The translations under genes were made by a program, and so were the position numbers. This document shows, piece after piece, positions 37,729 to 46,954 of a stretch of 64,000 nt of DNA. The DNA is from Lysinibacillus piscis (GTDB lineage Bacteria > Bacillota > Bacilli > Bacillales_A > Planococcaceae), in contig NZ_BRZA01000002.1 of NCBI RefSeq assembly GCF_026012395.1, positions 868,001 through 932,000 of the forward strand. Direction: 5' to 3'. Below the pieces are notes generated by a model that saw only the letters and a list, made by a program, of their open reading frames with translations, was not told where the DNA came from and did not search any database. Numbering within the stretch: position 1 is the stretch's first letter; each line of letters opens with the position of its first letter.

Positions 37729-40700
37729 ATGAAAAAAATAATGAATTGGCGATTGGCCTCGTTCGTTTTATGGATAGTAGTGACAGTCATGATTGTTATG
37801 ACAATGCCCAATTTGGAGCAATTAGTAAGGGAAAAAGGACAAATTACGATTCCTGACAGTGCCCAAAGTAATCAAGCTGAGGCGATGCTGAAGCAAATGA
37901 ATGAGAATAATGGTGACAGTTATCAAATCATTGCTATTTTCAATAGTGGTCATGAGCAAGCATTGACAACTTCACAAAAGACAGAGATAGAAAAAATAAT
38001 CAAACAATTAAAAAGTCAACAATCTGCAATAGGTATTCGTCAAATGATGACGCATTTAGATAATGAGCAAACACAGCAACAGCTTATTTCTCAAGATAAA
38101 TCTACTATTTTAGCGCAAATTTCTGTACAGAAAAATAATCGAGAAATTGCTGACGTAGCGAAAGAGCTGTATAAAATTGTAGCTAGCGAAAATGTAGACG
38201 TCTATTTGACAGGAGATAGTCTTGTGATGGAGGATTTTGTTCAATCCACACAAGAGGGAATTCAAAAAACGGAAGTCATCTCGGTTATTTTTATTATTGT
38301 GGTGCTTATTCTTATTTTCCGCTCGCCAATCGTGCCGTTCGTTTCCCTGTTATCAGTAGGCATATCCTATTTAGTGTCGCTTGGAATTATTGCGCACTTA
38401 GTAGATCAATTTAATTACCCATTTTCGAATTTTACACAAGTATTTTTAGTCGTAATTTTATTCGGTATTGGGACAGATTATAATATTTTATTATTTACAC
38501 GATTTAAGGAGGAGTTAGTCAAACAGGAGGATAGCTGGGCAGCCGTTCGCGCAACGTATAAAACGGCTGGTAAAACTGTGCTATATAGTGCGCTCGCGGT
38601 GTTTATTGGGTTTATCGCACTGATTTTAGCTGAATTCAAATTATACCAAGCAAGTTCATCTGTATCGATTGGCGTAGCTGTCCTTGTCCTTGTATTAATG
38701 ACCTTAAATCCGTTTTTTATGATGCTATTAGGGAAGAAGCTATTCTGGCCAGCGAAAACATTTCATGGGCATAATGAAAGCAAAATTTGGGGGCTTTTAG
38801 CGAGGACCTCTGTTATCAGACCATTTATTGCGTTAATTTTTATCGCTATTTTATGTGTACCATTTGTTATGAGCTATAGCCATTCACTAAGCTACAATGA
38901 TTTGTTGGAGGTGGATGACCGCTATTCCTCTAAACAAGGAATTAATGTGATTGAGCAACATTTTCCTGCTGGCTTTTCTTCTCCAACAACCCTAGTTATC
39001 CAGTCAAATCATGCATTGGATAATGCCCAATCATTACAAGCATTAGATGAGCTGGCTGAACAAATTACTCAAATAGATGGTGTAGCAGAGGTGTTAACTG
39101 CCACTCGTCCAATTGGTGAAAAAATAACGGATTTCTATATGACAGCGCAAACCAAGCAATTGAATAATGGACTTGGTGATGCTAATGACGGTGTTGGCAA
39201 AATAAATAATGGCTTATCTACAGCTGAGCAGCAATTTAAGCAAGCTGATACAAATGATATAGAAAATGTTCAAGCATTAATTGATGGAACAACTGATGTG
39301 AAAGCAGGTGTTGCTAGTTTAAGCGATGCTGTAGAGCAATTGGCAAGCGGTGTAGGGACAGGGGCTAATGGTGCACAGGAGCTAGAAGAAGGACTAGCAT
39401 CTGTCAAAGAGAATATGGCTACTTTATCACATTCGGTAGCACAACTAATGAACAGCTATACGGCAATTGAAAAAGGGTTAGCATCGTTTAGCAGCTCCTT
39501 TTCAACGATTCAGCACACCGTGGACAGTGTTCAAAAAAGCTATGAGCAGATTGAAAATAGCATGACAGCACTTATCCAATCAAAGCCAGAGTTAGCGAAT
39601 GATGTTCATGTGCAAACTACAATGGATATTGCTTCAACTAACAAGCAACAGCTAGGTGATTTATCAGCACAATTACAAGTATTAACAGCTCAATATGGAG
39701 AGGCACTAGCGTCTTTTAAAGAAGCAAATACGGCGCTTGCCCAAGTGAATCATGGCTTTTCTCAATTACAGGTTGGTGTAAGTCAGCTATATGACGGATC
39801 ATCTAGTTTAAAACAAGGGTTGCAAAAGGCAGCTAATGGCTCCAATGAAATGGCAAGCCAAACACCAGCTCTTGCAGCTGGCTTAACAGTGATTAATGAT
39901 GGGCAAAAGCAACTACTTACTGGCTTAACAGATTTAGCAAATAACATGATAACCTTACAAACGGGCTTAGCTGAAAGTACAAATGGCTTGCAGGAAGTGA
40001 GCAGAGGTTTAACGAATGCTCAACACTATTTGACAGGTCTAAGCGAATCAAAGGCATCTGAAAAATTCTATATTCCACAAGATGCTTTAAAAAGTACTGC
40101 ATTCCAAAGCTCATTGAATATGTATATGTCTGACGACCGAAAAACAGCGAAAATGGGTATTATATTAGATGTTAACCCATATTCAAAGGAAGCGATGGTT
40201 ATTGTGAAGCGAATTGAGCAGGCGATTATGAAACATAATGCGTTACAGGGTATGGAGGCTGCAATTGGTGGAAAAACGGCTCAAAACGTAGACCTTGAAG
40301 AAATTGCGAATGGAGATTTCACACGAACAGCAATGATGATGTTAATTGGCATAGGCATCATTCTCATCATCATTACCCGTTCATTTTTGACACCGATTTT
40401 CATTATAGGCGCGCTTGTATTAACCTACTTCACAGCTCTTGGGATGAGTGAATTATTTAGTATGAAGCTATTACATGTCAATGAGCTAGGGTGGAATGTA
40501 CCGTTCTTTGGCTTTATTATGATTGTAGCGCTAGGTGTGGATTACAGTATCTTTTTACTGATGCGTTATAGAGAGATGGATCATCATTCTACACAGGCGA
40601 TTGTTGATGCTACACGTCATATTGGTGGTGTTGTGATAGCAGCAGCCATTATTCTTGGTGGTACATTTGCAGCTTTGATTCCTTCAGGGATCCTGACACT

Positions 40701-40833
40701 TATGGAAATCGCACTGACTGTTATTTTCGGTCTTTTCTTGCTTAGCTTTGTGACATTACCAATCTTGATTCCTGCATTGTTCGGCATTGTAGAGCGAATT
40801 CGGGCAATGGGGAGAATGAAAAAGGAAGGCTAA
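37729..40833 (+). CDS. MMPL/RND-family exporter with large coiled extracellular domain
   Basis: 1034 residues from ATG 37729, nine bases after AGGGG. First span MNWRLASFVLWIVVTVMIV, MMPL motif GIGTDYNILLFTRFKEE in the first half and VALGVDYSIFLLMRYRE in the second, each with five or six spans. The middle (about residues 480-790) is a long extracytoplasmic helical domain rich in spaced glycines and leucines (LASGVGTGANGAQELEEGL-like), as in YhgE/Pip and YdfJ/YdgH proteins. Proton-driven export of lipids or drugs is likely; substrate unknown. Repressed presumably by the divergent TetR protein. Confidence 0.88.
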   Translation: MKKIMNWRLASFVLWIVVTVMIVMTMPNLEQLVREKGQITIPDSAQSNQAEAMLKQMNENNGDSYQIIAIFNSGHEQALTTSQKTEIEKIIKQLKSQQSAIGIRQMMTHLDNEQTQQQLISQDKSTILAQISVQKNNREIADVAKELYKIVASENVDVYLTGDSLVMEDFVQSTQEGIQKTEVISVIFIIVVLILIFRSPIVPFVSLLSVGISYLVSLGIIAHLVDQFNYPFSNFTQVFLVVILFGIGTDYNILLFTRFKEELVKQEDSWAAVRATYKTAGKTVLYSALAVFIGFIALILAEFKLYQASSSVSIGVAVLVLVLMTLNPFFMMLLGKKLFWPAKTFHGHNESKIWGLLARTSVIRPFIALIFIAILCVPFVMSYSHSLSYNDLLEVDDRYSSKQGINVIEQHFPAGFSSPTTLVIQSNHALDNAQSLQALDELAEQITQIDGVAEVLTATRPIGEKITDFYMTAQTKQLNNGLGDANDGVGKINNGLSTAEQQFKQADTNDIENVQALIDGTTDVKAGVASLSDAVEQLASGVGTGANGAQELEEGLASVKENMATLSHSVAQLMNSYTAIEKGLASFSSSFSTIQHTVDSVQKSYEQIENSMTALIQSKPELANDVHVQTTMDIASTNKQQLGDLSAQLQVLTAQYGEALASFKEANTALAQVNHGFSQLQVGVSQLYDGSSSLKQGLQKAANGSNEMASQTPALAAGLTVINDGQKQLLTGLTDLANNMITLQTGLAESTNGLQEVSRGLTNAQHYLTGLSESKASEKFYIPQDALKSTAFQSSLNMYMSDDRKTAKMGIILDVNPYSKEAMVIVKRIEQAIMKHNALQGMEAAIGGKTAQNVDLEEIANGDFTRTAMMMLIGIGIILIIITRSFLTPIFIIGALVLTYFTALGMSELFSMKLLHVNELGWNVPFFGFIMIVALGVDYSIFLLMRYREMDHHSTQAIVDATRHIGGVVIAAAIILGGTFAALIPSGILTLMEIALTVIFGLFLLSFVTLPILIPALFGIVERIRAMGRMKKEG

Positions 40834-40844
40834 GGTTATTTAAT

Positions 40845-40885
40845 AATCGATTTATACTAATTGCTTGGTATAAATCGATTTTTTA
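40845..40885 (+). terminator. Terminator after the MMPL gene
   Basis: Perfect 13-bp stem AATCGATTTATAC ... GTATAAATCGATT followed by TTTT. Confidence 0.85.
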
Positions 40886-41057
40886 GTGTCTTTAAGTTTG
40901 ATAAAAGATGCTAAATGGCTTTTAAATACATATAAAATTCAGACGATAGTTAACAATAATGGAAGAAATCACTATGAACTATCATTTGGCAATGACATCA
41001 ATTCCTATAACTACTATAATAGAATATAGAGTTTTCTAACAATAAAAGAGGTGAGAT

Positions 41058-41450
41058 ATGTTGAAAATTGCAAGAAATCCAGAAACGATACATCAACCTG
41101 TAGCACCATACGTACATCAACTAGAAATAACAGGTCCTCAAAGATGGCTTACTTTGTCAGGACAATTAGGGATGGAAGTAGATGGAACAGTTCCTGAAAA
41201 TCCATTAGAGCAATTACAGTTAGCCTTAGAGAATATAAAAAGAAACCTTGCGTCCGCTGATATGCAAGTTAGCGACTTAACAAAGCTAGTTTTTTATTTA
41301 GTTGGAGACTTTGAAGCAACGCAAAGAAGAAAAATAATTGGTGATTTTTTAGGTGAACATCTCCCTTGTACAACGATGCTATATGTGGTAGCGCTAGCAG
41401 CCCCAGTTTTTAAGGTAGAGATTGATGCTTGGGCATGTAAGGATAGTTGA
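41058..41450 (+). CDS. RidA/YjgF-family protein without the catalytic arginine
   Basis: 130 residues, AGAGGTGAG before the ATG. Trimeric chorismate-mutase-like fold with LTLSGQLGMEVDGTVP, NIKRNLASADMQVSDLTKLVFYL and TTMLYVVALAAPVFKVEIDA. In RidA enzymes Arg105 lies in the V-x-x-L-x-R/ARLP segment; here that segment reads VVALAAP, so the arginine needed for enamine/imine deamination is absent. Likely a member of the Rid subgroups with other functions. Confidence 0.85.
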   Translation: MLKIARNPETIHQPVAPYVHQLEITGPQRWLTLSGQLGMEVDGTVPENPLEQLQLALENIKRNLASADMQVSDLTKLVFYLVGDFEATQRRKIIGDFLGEHLPCTTMLYVVALAAPVFKVEIDAWACKDS

Positions 41451-41527
41451 ATGGATACTATAGGAAGATGTATAGGGACATGAAAGTTATAAGTTTAAAT
41501 CCTACTATATAAGGCATTAATAACAAA

Positions 41528-41573
41528 AGTTATCATTTTTGCGTCCTAAATATGGGACATAAAAATGATAGCT
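41528..41573. terminator. Strong hairpin, possible terminator of the RidA gene
   Basis: AGTTATCATTTTT..GTCC ... GGGAC..AAAAATGATAGCT: 17 of 19 positions pair across a 7-base loop. No T run follows on the plus strand (TTCTCTCT), so termination is uncertain. Confidence 0.5.
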
Positions 41574-41640
41574 TCTCTCTCAGTATAGAAGAGCTTGTTT
41601 GTTATCTTTATTCATTTTTTGAGTCAATAATTATTGATAG

Positions 41641-41785
41641 TTAATCTCCATGAAAATTAACTTGGGTAACCTCATTAATGCTAAATATTTCATAAAATGA
41701 CGGTAAATCGTTATCAAGATCAAACCATTCATGAATATATTTTACAATCTCTTTTTGTTGCTACTTTTCAATATATGGAATAATT
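41641..41785 (-). pseudogene. C-terminal relic of an unidentified protein
   Basis: Minus-strand frame reads IPYIEK, stop, then QQKEIVKYIHEWFDLDNDLP and SFYEIFSINEVTQVNFHGD to a final stop. Composition is protein-like, but there is no start and an internal TAG (one base from CAG). Family not recognised. Confidence 0.4.
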
Positions 41786-41835
41786 TAGGGTATAAATGGT
41801 TATTTTATTACAATGAATAGAAATGAGGTTTTGTC

Positions 41836-42654
41836 ATGAAAAGTGAATTATTCTATAAAAACCCGAAAACCATTCTTAATAAAGGGACAGGCTTTCTTTC
41901 CGGTTATACTCACTCACTAAATCCATATACAGGCTGTTCATTTGGCTGTTCATATTGTTATGTACGTCAAATGCCTGTATCCCTTTTTCGAGAAGGGGAG
42001 TGGGGAAATTGGGTTGATGTTAAAAATGGTGCTGCAAATTTACTAAGCAAGGAGCTTCATCGTGCCAAAGCCAAAGGAAATGTAACCATTTTTATGTCAT
42101 CAAGCACAGACCCGTATCAACCCATAGAGTATAAGGAAAAAGTGACGCGATCTTTACTAGAGGTTATGGTAGAAGATCCCCCTAACTTCCTATTAGTACA
42201 GACGAGAAGCCCACTTGTAAGTAGAGATATCGATTTGCTGCAGCAGTTAAAAGATAGGGTTCGGGTAAGTATGACGATTGAAACGGATTCGGAAACGATA
42301 CGTAAACATTTCACTCCAGAGGCACCTCCGATTCAGGCACGCTTTAAGACATTGGAAAAATTAGCAGGTGCGGGAATACCGACCCAAGTTGCGATAGCAC
42401 CCATACTACCGAGTGGGGATTATTTTCCTGAGAAATTGAAGCCATTTGTCAATCGGATATGTATGGATGACTACTTTATGGGTGATGGCAGTGGGGGAAA
42501 ACGTACAAGAAAACTTGGAATTGAAAAAAAATATGCCCAACTTGGCTTAGAAGAATGGTATGGACCGGAAGTTATTAATAAAGTATATAACAGATTGATA
42601 GAAATCTTTCCGGAAAATCAGGTTTATATGAGCCAGACAGGGTTCGAGCCGTAA
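41836..42654 (+). CDS. Radical SAM protein, SplB-like (COG1533)
   Basis: 272 residues. Cluster motif GCSFGCSYCYVRQMP gives CxxxCxxC at about residues 35-42, followed by IFMSSSTDPYQPIE and VSMTIETDSETIRKHFTPEAPP, all typical of the COG1533 DNA-repair photolyase-like family. True spore photoproduct lyase has a longer sequence and a distinct C-terminal cysteine, so the product is a relative of unknown activity. Monocistronic. Confidence 0.85.
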   Translation: MKSELFYKNPKTILNKGTGFLSGYTHSLNPYTGCSFGCSYCYVRQMPVSLFREGEWGNWVDVKNGAANLLSKELHRAKAKGNVTIFMSSSTDPYQPIEYKEKVTRSLLEVMVEDPPNFLLVQTRSPLVSRDIDLLQQLKDRVRVSMTIETDSETIRKHFTPEAPPIQARFKTLEKLAGAGIPTQVAIAPILPSGDYFPEKLKPFVNRICMDDYFMGDGSGGKRTRKLGIEKKYAQLGLEEWYGPEVINKVYNRLIEIFPENQVYMSQTGFEP

Positions 42655-42769
42655 AAATAATAAGAAGTGATTGCATGTAAAGATAGTTCTTAAAATGGGA
42701 AAAATACATTTTTGTAAATGAAATTACAGTGATATTCAGATATATGTATTTCATATACCAACTTATTTT

Positions 42770-43471
42770 TCATTCTATTGACCTTTTCTTACTCCGTTTC
42801 ATACTGCGGATGAGACTTTTTGTTTCTTTATCCACACGATTAGATTCTGTAATTTTTTGCAGGGCTTTATTATAGGTAAAATCATCGAGCGTGTTGTTTC
42901 TCAAATATTCCATTGTTGAATCAGGGAGCTTCACATAACAGATAGAGACAGCCCATGCAACCGCCATTTTGGCATAAAACCCTTCATGCTTTACACAATC
43001 CAAGAGGTTGAGCACTCTTTCGATGTATTCGGTCTCGATATAAAAATCTAAGAGCATAACCACTCCAAATCGTATCTCATATTCTTTCTTAGAAGACAGA
43101 AAGGGCTGTAAAAACGCCCATACACGCTCTTTATTTTCCTTTGTAGATTTAAGACCTGTACAAAAGCTGTCACATACCGACCAATTATCAATTTTTGGCA
43201 CGAACGAAGCCACATAAAACAGGAGTTCTTCAATATCTGTCTTAACATAGCCAATGACCATACCTTGCAGCATGATTTCCTCAAAATATTCATCTTTTGC
43301 AGTTTCAAGGTAAGTGCGCCAGTCACCCTTTACAATTTTTTTAGCTATTTTACGAAGCTCTGGCAGCCGAACACCTAATACATTGTTAGTAGTAGGTATA
43401 AGTGCGGCCGAAAACTTCTGATAGTCTGTATCAATGAGTTCAAAAATTTGTTTTCTAATTATATTTTCCAT
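42770..43471 (-). CDS. DNA alkylation repair HEAT-repeat protein
   Basis: 233 residues from ATG 43471, seven bases after AGGAG; the longer open frame upstream is not preceded by a ribosome site. PF08713 features: LGVRLPELRKIAKKI, DEYFEEIMLQGMVIGY, KIDNWSVCDSFC, and WAVSICYVKLP near the end. AlkD-like proteins remove alkylated bases or bind DNA without catalysis; the fold is recognised, the activity is not tested. Confidence 0.88.
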   Translation of the reverse strand: MENIIRKQIFELIDTDYQKFSAALIPTTNNVLGVRLPELRKIAKKIVKGDWRTYLETAKDEYFEEIMLQGMVIGYVKTDIEELLFYVASFVPKIDNWSVCDSFCTGLKSTKENKERVWAFLQPFLSSKKEYEIRFGVVMLLDFYIETEYIERVLNLLDCVKHEGFYAKMAVAWAVSICYVKLPDSTMEYLRNNTLDDFTYNKALQKITESNRVDKETKSLIRSMKRSKKRSIE

Positions 43472-43884
43472 TCGAGTTCTCCTATTTTGTTTGCTTTCGT
43501 TACTTTTAGTAGTTGACAACCTTACTATAACTGATTTTTTTCTGAAAAAGCCAAAAATTGAATATAACAGCAAGATATCGAAACCATTGTATAGATAATA
43601 CTGGATAAATAAAAGCTGACTAGTAATCATTCATTGCAAGAGCGTTAAACCTTCAAAGTGTAAAGTGACAATAAAGTCGTTTAATTACTTGATTAAGTAG
43701 GTAAGTGTAAACTGAATCTATAGAATAATTATAATGCGAGTAATATAAGTGAGTTTGTGAAGAAACATACTTAAACTAACGGGCAGGATAGTACAAGAAA
43801 AAAAGGGTTTTATTTAAATAAAGCAAATTGGTTATAATATTATTTGGAGTACCTACTTCCAATAAAATCAAAGGAGCTGAAAAA

Positions 43885-44307
43885 ATGCAATTGATTCCTT
43901 ATTTACAGTTGAACGGAAATGCAAAAGAGGCAATTGAATTTTACGAAAAGGTATTTCATGCGGAAAATTTAGGGGTTATTACATATGGTGAAATTCCTAC
44001 TACCCCAGATTTTCCTATCCATGAGGATACAAAAGACCTTGTTTCGCACGCAACGATGAGGGTTGGAGAGTCTGTAATTATGCTTTCAGATACATTCCCA
44101 GGTCAGCCAGCACATGAAGGGAACCTAGTAATCATTTGTGTTACCTTTGACAATGCAGACAAAGCTCGCCAAATTTTTGAAGCCTTACAGGATGGTGGAC
44201 AAGTTGAAATGCCACTAACAGAAACTGGTTTTAGTCCTGCTTTCGGAGTGATTAAAGATAAATTCGGTGTAAGATTCCAAATTTATACTAAAGGATATCA
44301 AAGTTAG
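43885..44307 (+). CDS. VOC/PhnB-like protein
   Basis: 140 residues from ATG 43885 after AAAGGAG. Two beta-alpha-beta-beta-beta modules: IPYLQLNGNAKEAIEFYEKV and GESVIMLSDTFPG, ending GVIKDKFGVRFQIYT. PhnB-like (DUF1338/3-demethylubiquinone-type) glyoxalase fold without a recognisable metal triad that would define a reaction. Ends at a terminator. Confidence 0.85.
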   Translation: MQLIPYLQLNGNAKEAIEFYEKVFHAENLGVITYGEIPTTPDFPIHEDTKDLVSHATMRVGESVIMLSDTFPGQPAHEGNLVIICVTFDNADKARQIFEALQDGGQVEMPLTETGFSPAFGVIKDKFGVRFQIYTKGYQS

Positions 44308-44326
44308 ACATACGATAAAAGTAGAG

Positions 44327-44360
44327 AAACGGCTTTGTACGAATGACAAAGTCGTTTTTT
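44327..44360 (+). terminator. Terminator after the VOC gene
   Basis: AAACGGCTTTGT ... ACAAAGTCGTTT stem then TTTT. Confidence 0.8.
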
Positions 44361-44450
44361 AATGGCTCCTTTTTCTCACAAAATTGACGGTAAACAATTA
44401 GAAAAAAATTTCATTGCTGAGCAGAGAATGTATTGTTATATTTTTTAGTT

Positions 44451-44490
<40 letters not shown>

Positions 44491-44516
44491 CGTTTGGCGT
44501 AGAGGAGGGCTTAGAT

Positions 44517-44615
44517 ATGTGTATGTTGTATGAGGACAAGAACTTGCAGACTGCAGACATTTTACAAAGAATGCTGTTTTTCCATTATCACAGTATCATG
44601 CCATTTACCATTTAA
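44517..44615 (+). CDS. Short 32-codon ORF, probable truncated gene
   Basis: ATG preceded seven bases away by GAGGAGGGC, an unusually good ribosome site. It encodes MCMLYEDKNLQTADILQRML and then runs antisense into the arsN-like relic before stopping. The ATG has an upstream 14-bp palindrome AGTTATATATAACT (44447-44460). Looks like the 5' end of a gene cut by a rearrangement at about 44570. No family recognised. Confidence 0.3.
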   Translation: MCMLYEDKNLQTADILQRMLFFHYHSIMPFTI

Positions 44616-44976
44616 TTGAGCAATTTTTTCTCTTGTTCCCACAATTCTAAAGTCCATCTTTTTATGTAATTGAATACTTATGAAATTGATCGCAAAAATG
44701 GATGATTGCAGTGTCCAAAATCCTACTTTTTCACTCTCTTCAAACACCAGAATAAACTTTACGGGTAGAAACGAGTGAAATGGCAATCCAACCCACTACT
44801 CGATTGTTTTCTTCTGCTACAAAGCGCAATGTGGCATGATGCCCTTCATCCCAGATTTGTTCACTTGGTACATTCGTTTCAAAGGTTGCCATTCCTGTGT
44901 CGATTCCTTCTTTATAAATTGCTAATACCTCTTTTAAGTCTTTCTGTTCCATTTTGCGAATTATCAGTTTATCCAT
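44562..44976 (-). pseudogene. arsN1: Disrupted PAT-like N-acetyltransferase, probable arsN1 relic
   Basis: The first part (from ATG 44976) reads LIIRKMEQKDLKEVLAIYKE and VGWIAISLVSTRKVYSGV then stops at 44740. A second frame continues EESEKVGFWTLQSSIFAIN, IQLHKKMDFRIVGTREKIAQ and WHDTVIMEK. The two join into a phosphinothricin-type GNAT, but about 25 residues between YSGV and EESEK, including the acetyl-CoA loop, are deleted with a frameshift. The protein is dead. Homologues in ars operons (ArsN1) acetylate arsinothricin; the position 60 bp after arsO suggests that origin. Confidence 0.8.
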
Positions 44977-45000
44977 ATCTTATTACCCCTTTCGTATTTT

Positions 45001-45029
45001 AAAAGGACTGCTAGCGAAAGCTAGCAGTC
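45001..45029 (-). terminator. Terminator after arsO
   Basis: Perfect 10-bp stem GACTGCTAGC ... GCTAGCAGTC with a four-base loop; the minus strand continues with CCTTTT. Confidence 0.8.
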
Positions 45030-45035
45030 AATGAA

Positions 45036-46391
45036 TTAACAACATGACTTTGAGTTATCGGCTAGATTAATTCCACATACACCTGTTTCAGGTAACTTCA
45101 ATTCCACTCGTTTTGAAGCCTCTTTATCGCCAGCTAAATAGGCTGTGATGGAACGGACTTGTTCATAGCCTGTTGCCATTAAAAATGTAGGTGCGCGTCC
45201 ATAACTCTTTGCACCAACAATATAAAAGTCCTTTTCAGGTTGTCGAAGTATTTCTTCACCATGCGCTCGTACTGTCCCACAGCTGTGTTCATTTGGGTCA
45301 ATCAGTGGCGCTAATGCTTGTACGCTTTCTGTTACTGTATCAATTGAAAAGCGTAACTCACTGTTCATTGTAAAATCTGGACGGCTCCCTGCATTGACAA
45401 TTAATTCATCGAATCCCGTTAATACGTTTTGTTCATTATTTACAGTCCCAATAATATGAATGCTTTCTCCCCTTTTCACCTGTGAAACATAGAAAGGCGT
45501 AATGACCTCCACCTTACCTGTGTCTACTAATTCATGAATGCGAATTCCTAGCGTGCCACGTGCTTCTAAAGCGTCTTTTTCCTCACCACCATAGGCTTCC
45601 TCTACAGACTTTTTACGCATAATCCAAACAAGTTGAGTTAAAGGGTTTTCTTCTTGTAATTCGGCTAGCGATAGTAATGTATTAATCGCTGAATGACCAC
45701 CACCGATGACGGCAATCTTCTTATTTGCGTATTTTTCCACATTCATCTTAATATCTGGAATGCCATATTCGATATGGTGTGCTAATGCTTTTTCGGTTTT
45801 TAACCATACGCCTGCAGCATTTGCTGGGTTTGGATTTCCCCATGTACCTGTCGCATCAATTACGGCTCTTGCTTCAATGATATCCAAGTCATTGCCCTGT
45901 TCAACATATACCTGGAAGGCTTGATTTACTCGATTTTTTGACTTCATTTTATCATTGAATTGTTTTGAAATCCCTACAACTTTGGTATTCAAGTGAATAT
46001 GAGGTTTGATTTGCGCTAGTTCGGCTAGAGGTTTTAAATAGCAATCAATTAGCTCATGTCCTGTTGGTAAAGTATCTAAGTCTGGCTCTTGCCAATCCGT
46101 CTCCTCTAATAAAGCTTTTGCGGCTTTATTGATGTTATATCGCCATGGGGAAAATAGTGTGACATGCCCCCATGTTCGAATAGTAGAAGCCACTTCTTTA
46201 CCTGCTTCTAGTAACAGAAATGATTGATTTAGCTCTACTAAATGAGCAGCTGCAGCTAGCCCAATCGGACCAGCGCCAATGATAATGATAGGTAAATTTT
46301 TAGTGATAGCATGAAAATCTACATCCATCTCAGTAAATTTAACAGCTGTACAACAAGAAGCATTTGGCTGGATAACCTTTAGTGTTTCCAT
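45036..46391 (-). CDS. arsO: ArsO-type FAD/NAD(P)-dependent flavoprotein
   Basis: 451 residues. FAD Rossmann motif IIIIGAGPIGLAAAAH (about 36-50), NAD(P) motif AVIGGGHSAINTLL, and family segments RTWGHVTLFSPWRYN and DATGTWGNPNPA as in flavin monooxygenases of ars operons. Cys-Cys pairs lie near both ends (Cys13-Cys14 and the C-terminal SKSCC, 450-451), reminiscent of metal-relay cysteines in mercuric reductase. Chemistry unknown. Has its own ArsR-type operator upstream, so it may be transcribed separately from arsRBC. Confidence 0.82.
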   Translation of the reverse strand: METLKVIQPNASCCTAVKFTEMDVDFHAITKNLPIIIIGAGPIGLAAAAHLVELNQSFLLLEAGKEVASTIRTWGHVTLFSPWRYNINKAAKALLEETDWQEPDLDTLPTGHELIDCYLKPLAELAQIKPHIHLNTKVVGISKQFNDKMKSKNRVNQAFQVYVEQGNDLDIIEARAVIDATGTWGNPNPANAAGVWLKTEKALAHHIEYGIPDIKMNVEKYANKKIAVIGGGHSAINTLLSLAELQEENPLTQLVWIMRKKSVEEAYGGEEKDALEARGTLGIRIHELVDTGKVEVITPFYVSQVKRGESIHIIGTVNNEQNVLTGFDELIVNAGSRPDFTMNSELRFSIDTVTESVQALAPLIDPNEHSCGTVRAHGEEILRQPEKDFYIVGAKSYGRAPTFLMATGYEQVRSITAYLAGDKEASKRVELKLPETGVCGINLADNSKSCC

Positions 46392-46423
46392 AAATAAAAT
46401 TCCTTCTTCCTTTTTAATTTATA

Positions 46424-46443
46424 ATATAAGTATTTACTTATAT
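46424..46443 (-). promoter_or_regulatory. Second ArsR-type operator, before arsO
   Basis: ATATAAG-TATTTA-CTTATAT, the same arms and 6-bp spacing as the operator before arsR (48339-48360). It lies 33 bp before the arsO ATG in the arsC-arsO gap. Confidence 0.65.
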
Positions 46444-46486
46444 ATTGAGTGTATTTTTACGCCTAACATAAAGCTAGGCGCAGTGA

Positions 46487-46939
46487 TTAAATAATATGTG
46501 ACTCGTTCCTAACAGCTTTTTCGTTCAGTTCCTCTGTAATAAATCGTTCAATACGCTTTCCAATGGCATCACGTACATTTTGGAATACAGTCCATTTTTC
46601 TTCCTCTGTTCCTGTCGCTTTCGCTGGGTCTTCAAAGCCCCAATGTTCTCGACGAACGTGTGAAGGTGTCATTGGACATTTATCAGCAGCATACCCACAC
46701 AGTGTAACAACCAACGTTGCATTATTTAATGTTTCAGGGTCAATTAAATCGGATGTGTGATGCGATAAATCGATTCCTATCTCGGTCATTACTTGGATAG
46801 CCTTTGGGTTCACGCCATGTGCTTCAATACCAGCGCTTTTTACTATCCAATCTGAGGGCAGTAACTTTCTTGCCCAACCTTCAGCCATTTGGCTACGGCA
46901 AGAGTTCCCTATACACAAGAAATAAAGTGTATTTGTCAT
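46487..46939 (-). CDS. arsC: Arsenate reductase, thioredoxin-coupled ArsC
   Basis: 150 residues from ATG 46939, eight bases after AAGGAG (a second ATG two codons earlier is too close). Low-molecular-weight phosphatase fold with P-loop CIGNSCRS and the redox cysteine pair in [11 protein letters not shown], giving Cys9, Cys81 and Cys88. These correspond to Cys10, Cys82 and Cys89 of S. aureus/B. subtilis ArsC. Reduces arsenate to arsenite for export by Acr3 15 bp upstream. Confidence 0.95.
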   Translation of the reverse strand: MTNTLYFLCIGNSCRSQMAEGWARKLLPSDWIVKSAGIEAHGVNPKAIQVMTEIGIDLSHHTSDLIDPETLNNATLVVTLCGYAADKCPMTPSHVRREHWGFEDPAKATGTEEEKWTVFQNVRDAIGKRIERFITEELNEKAVRNESHII

Positions 46940-46954
46940 TATCATTGCTCCTTA

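Larger units (their letters stand above)
41451..41835. other. Non-coding gap with hairpin and gene relic
   Basis: Contains the hairpin at 41528-41573 and, on the minus strand, a relic at 41641-41785 (both listed). The remaining sequence is AT-rich with no ORF preceded by a ribosome site. Confidence 0.4.

Noticed and set aside
43472..43630. N-terminal extension of the DNA alkylation repair gene
   Set aside because: No ribosome site at the upstream start and no family match; AGGAG precedes the ATG at 43471.
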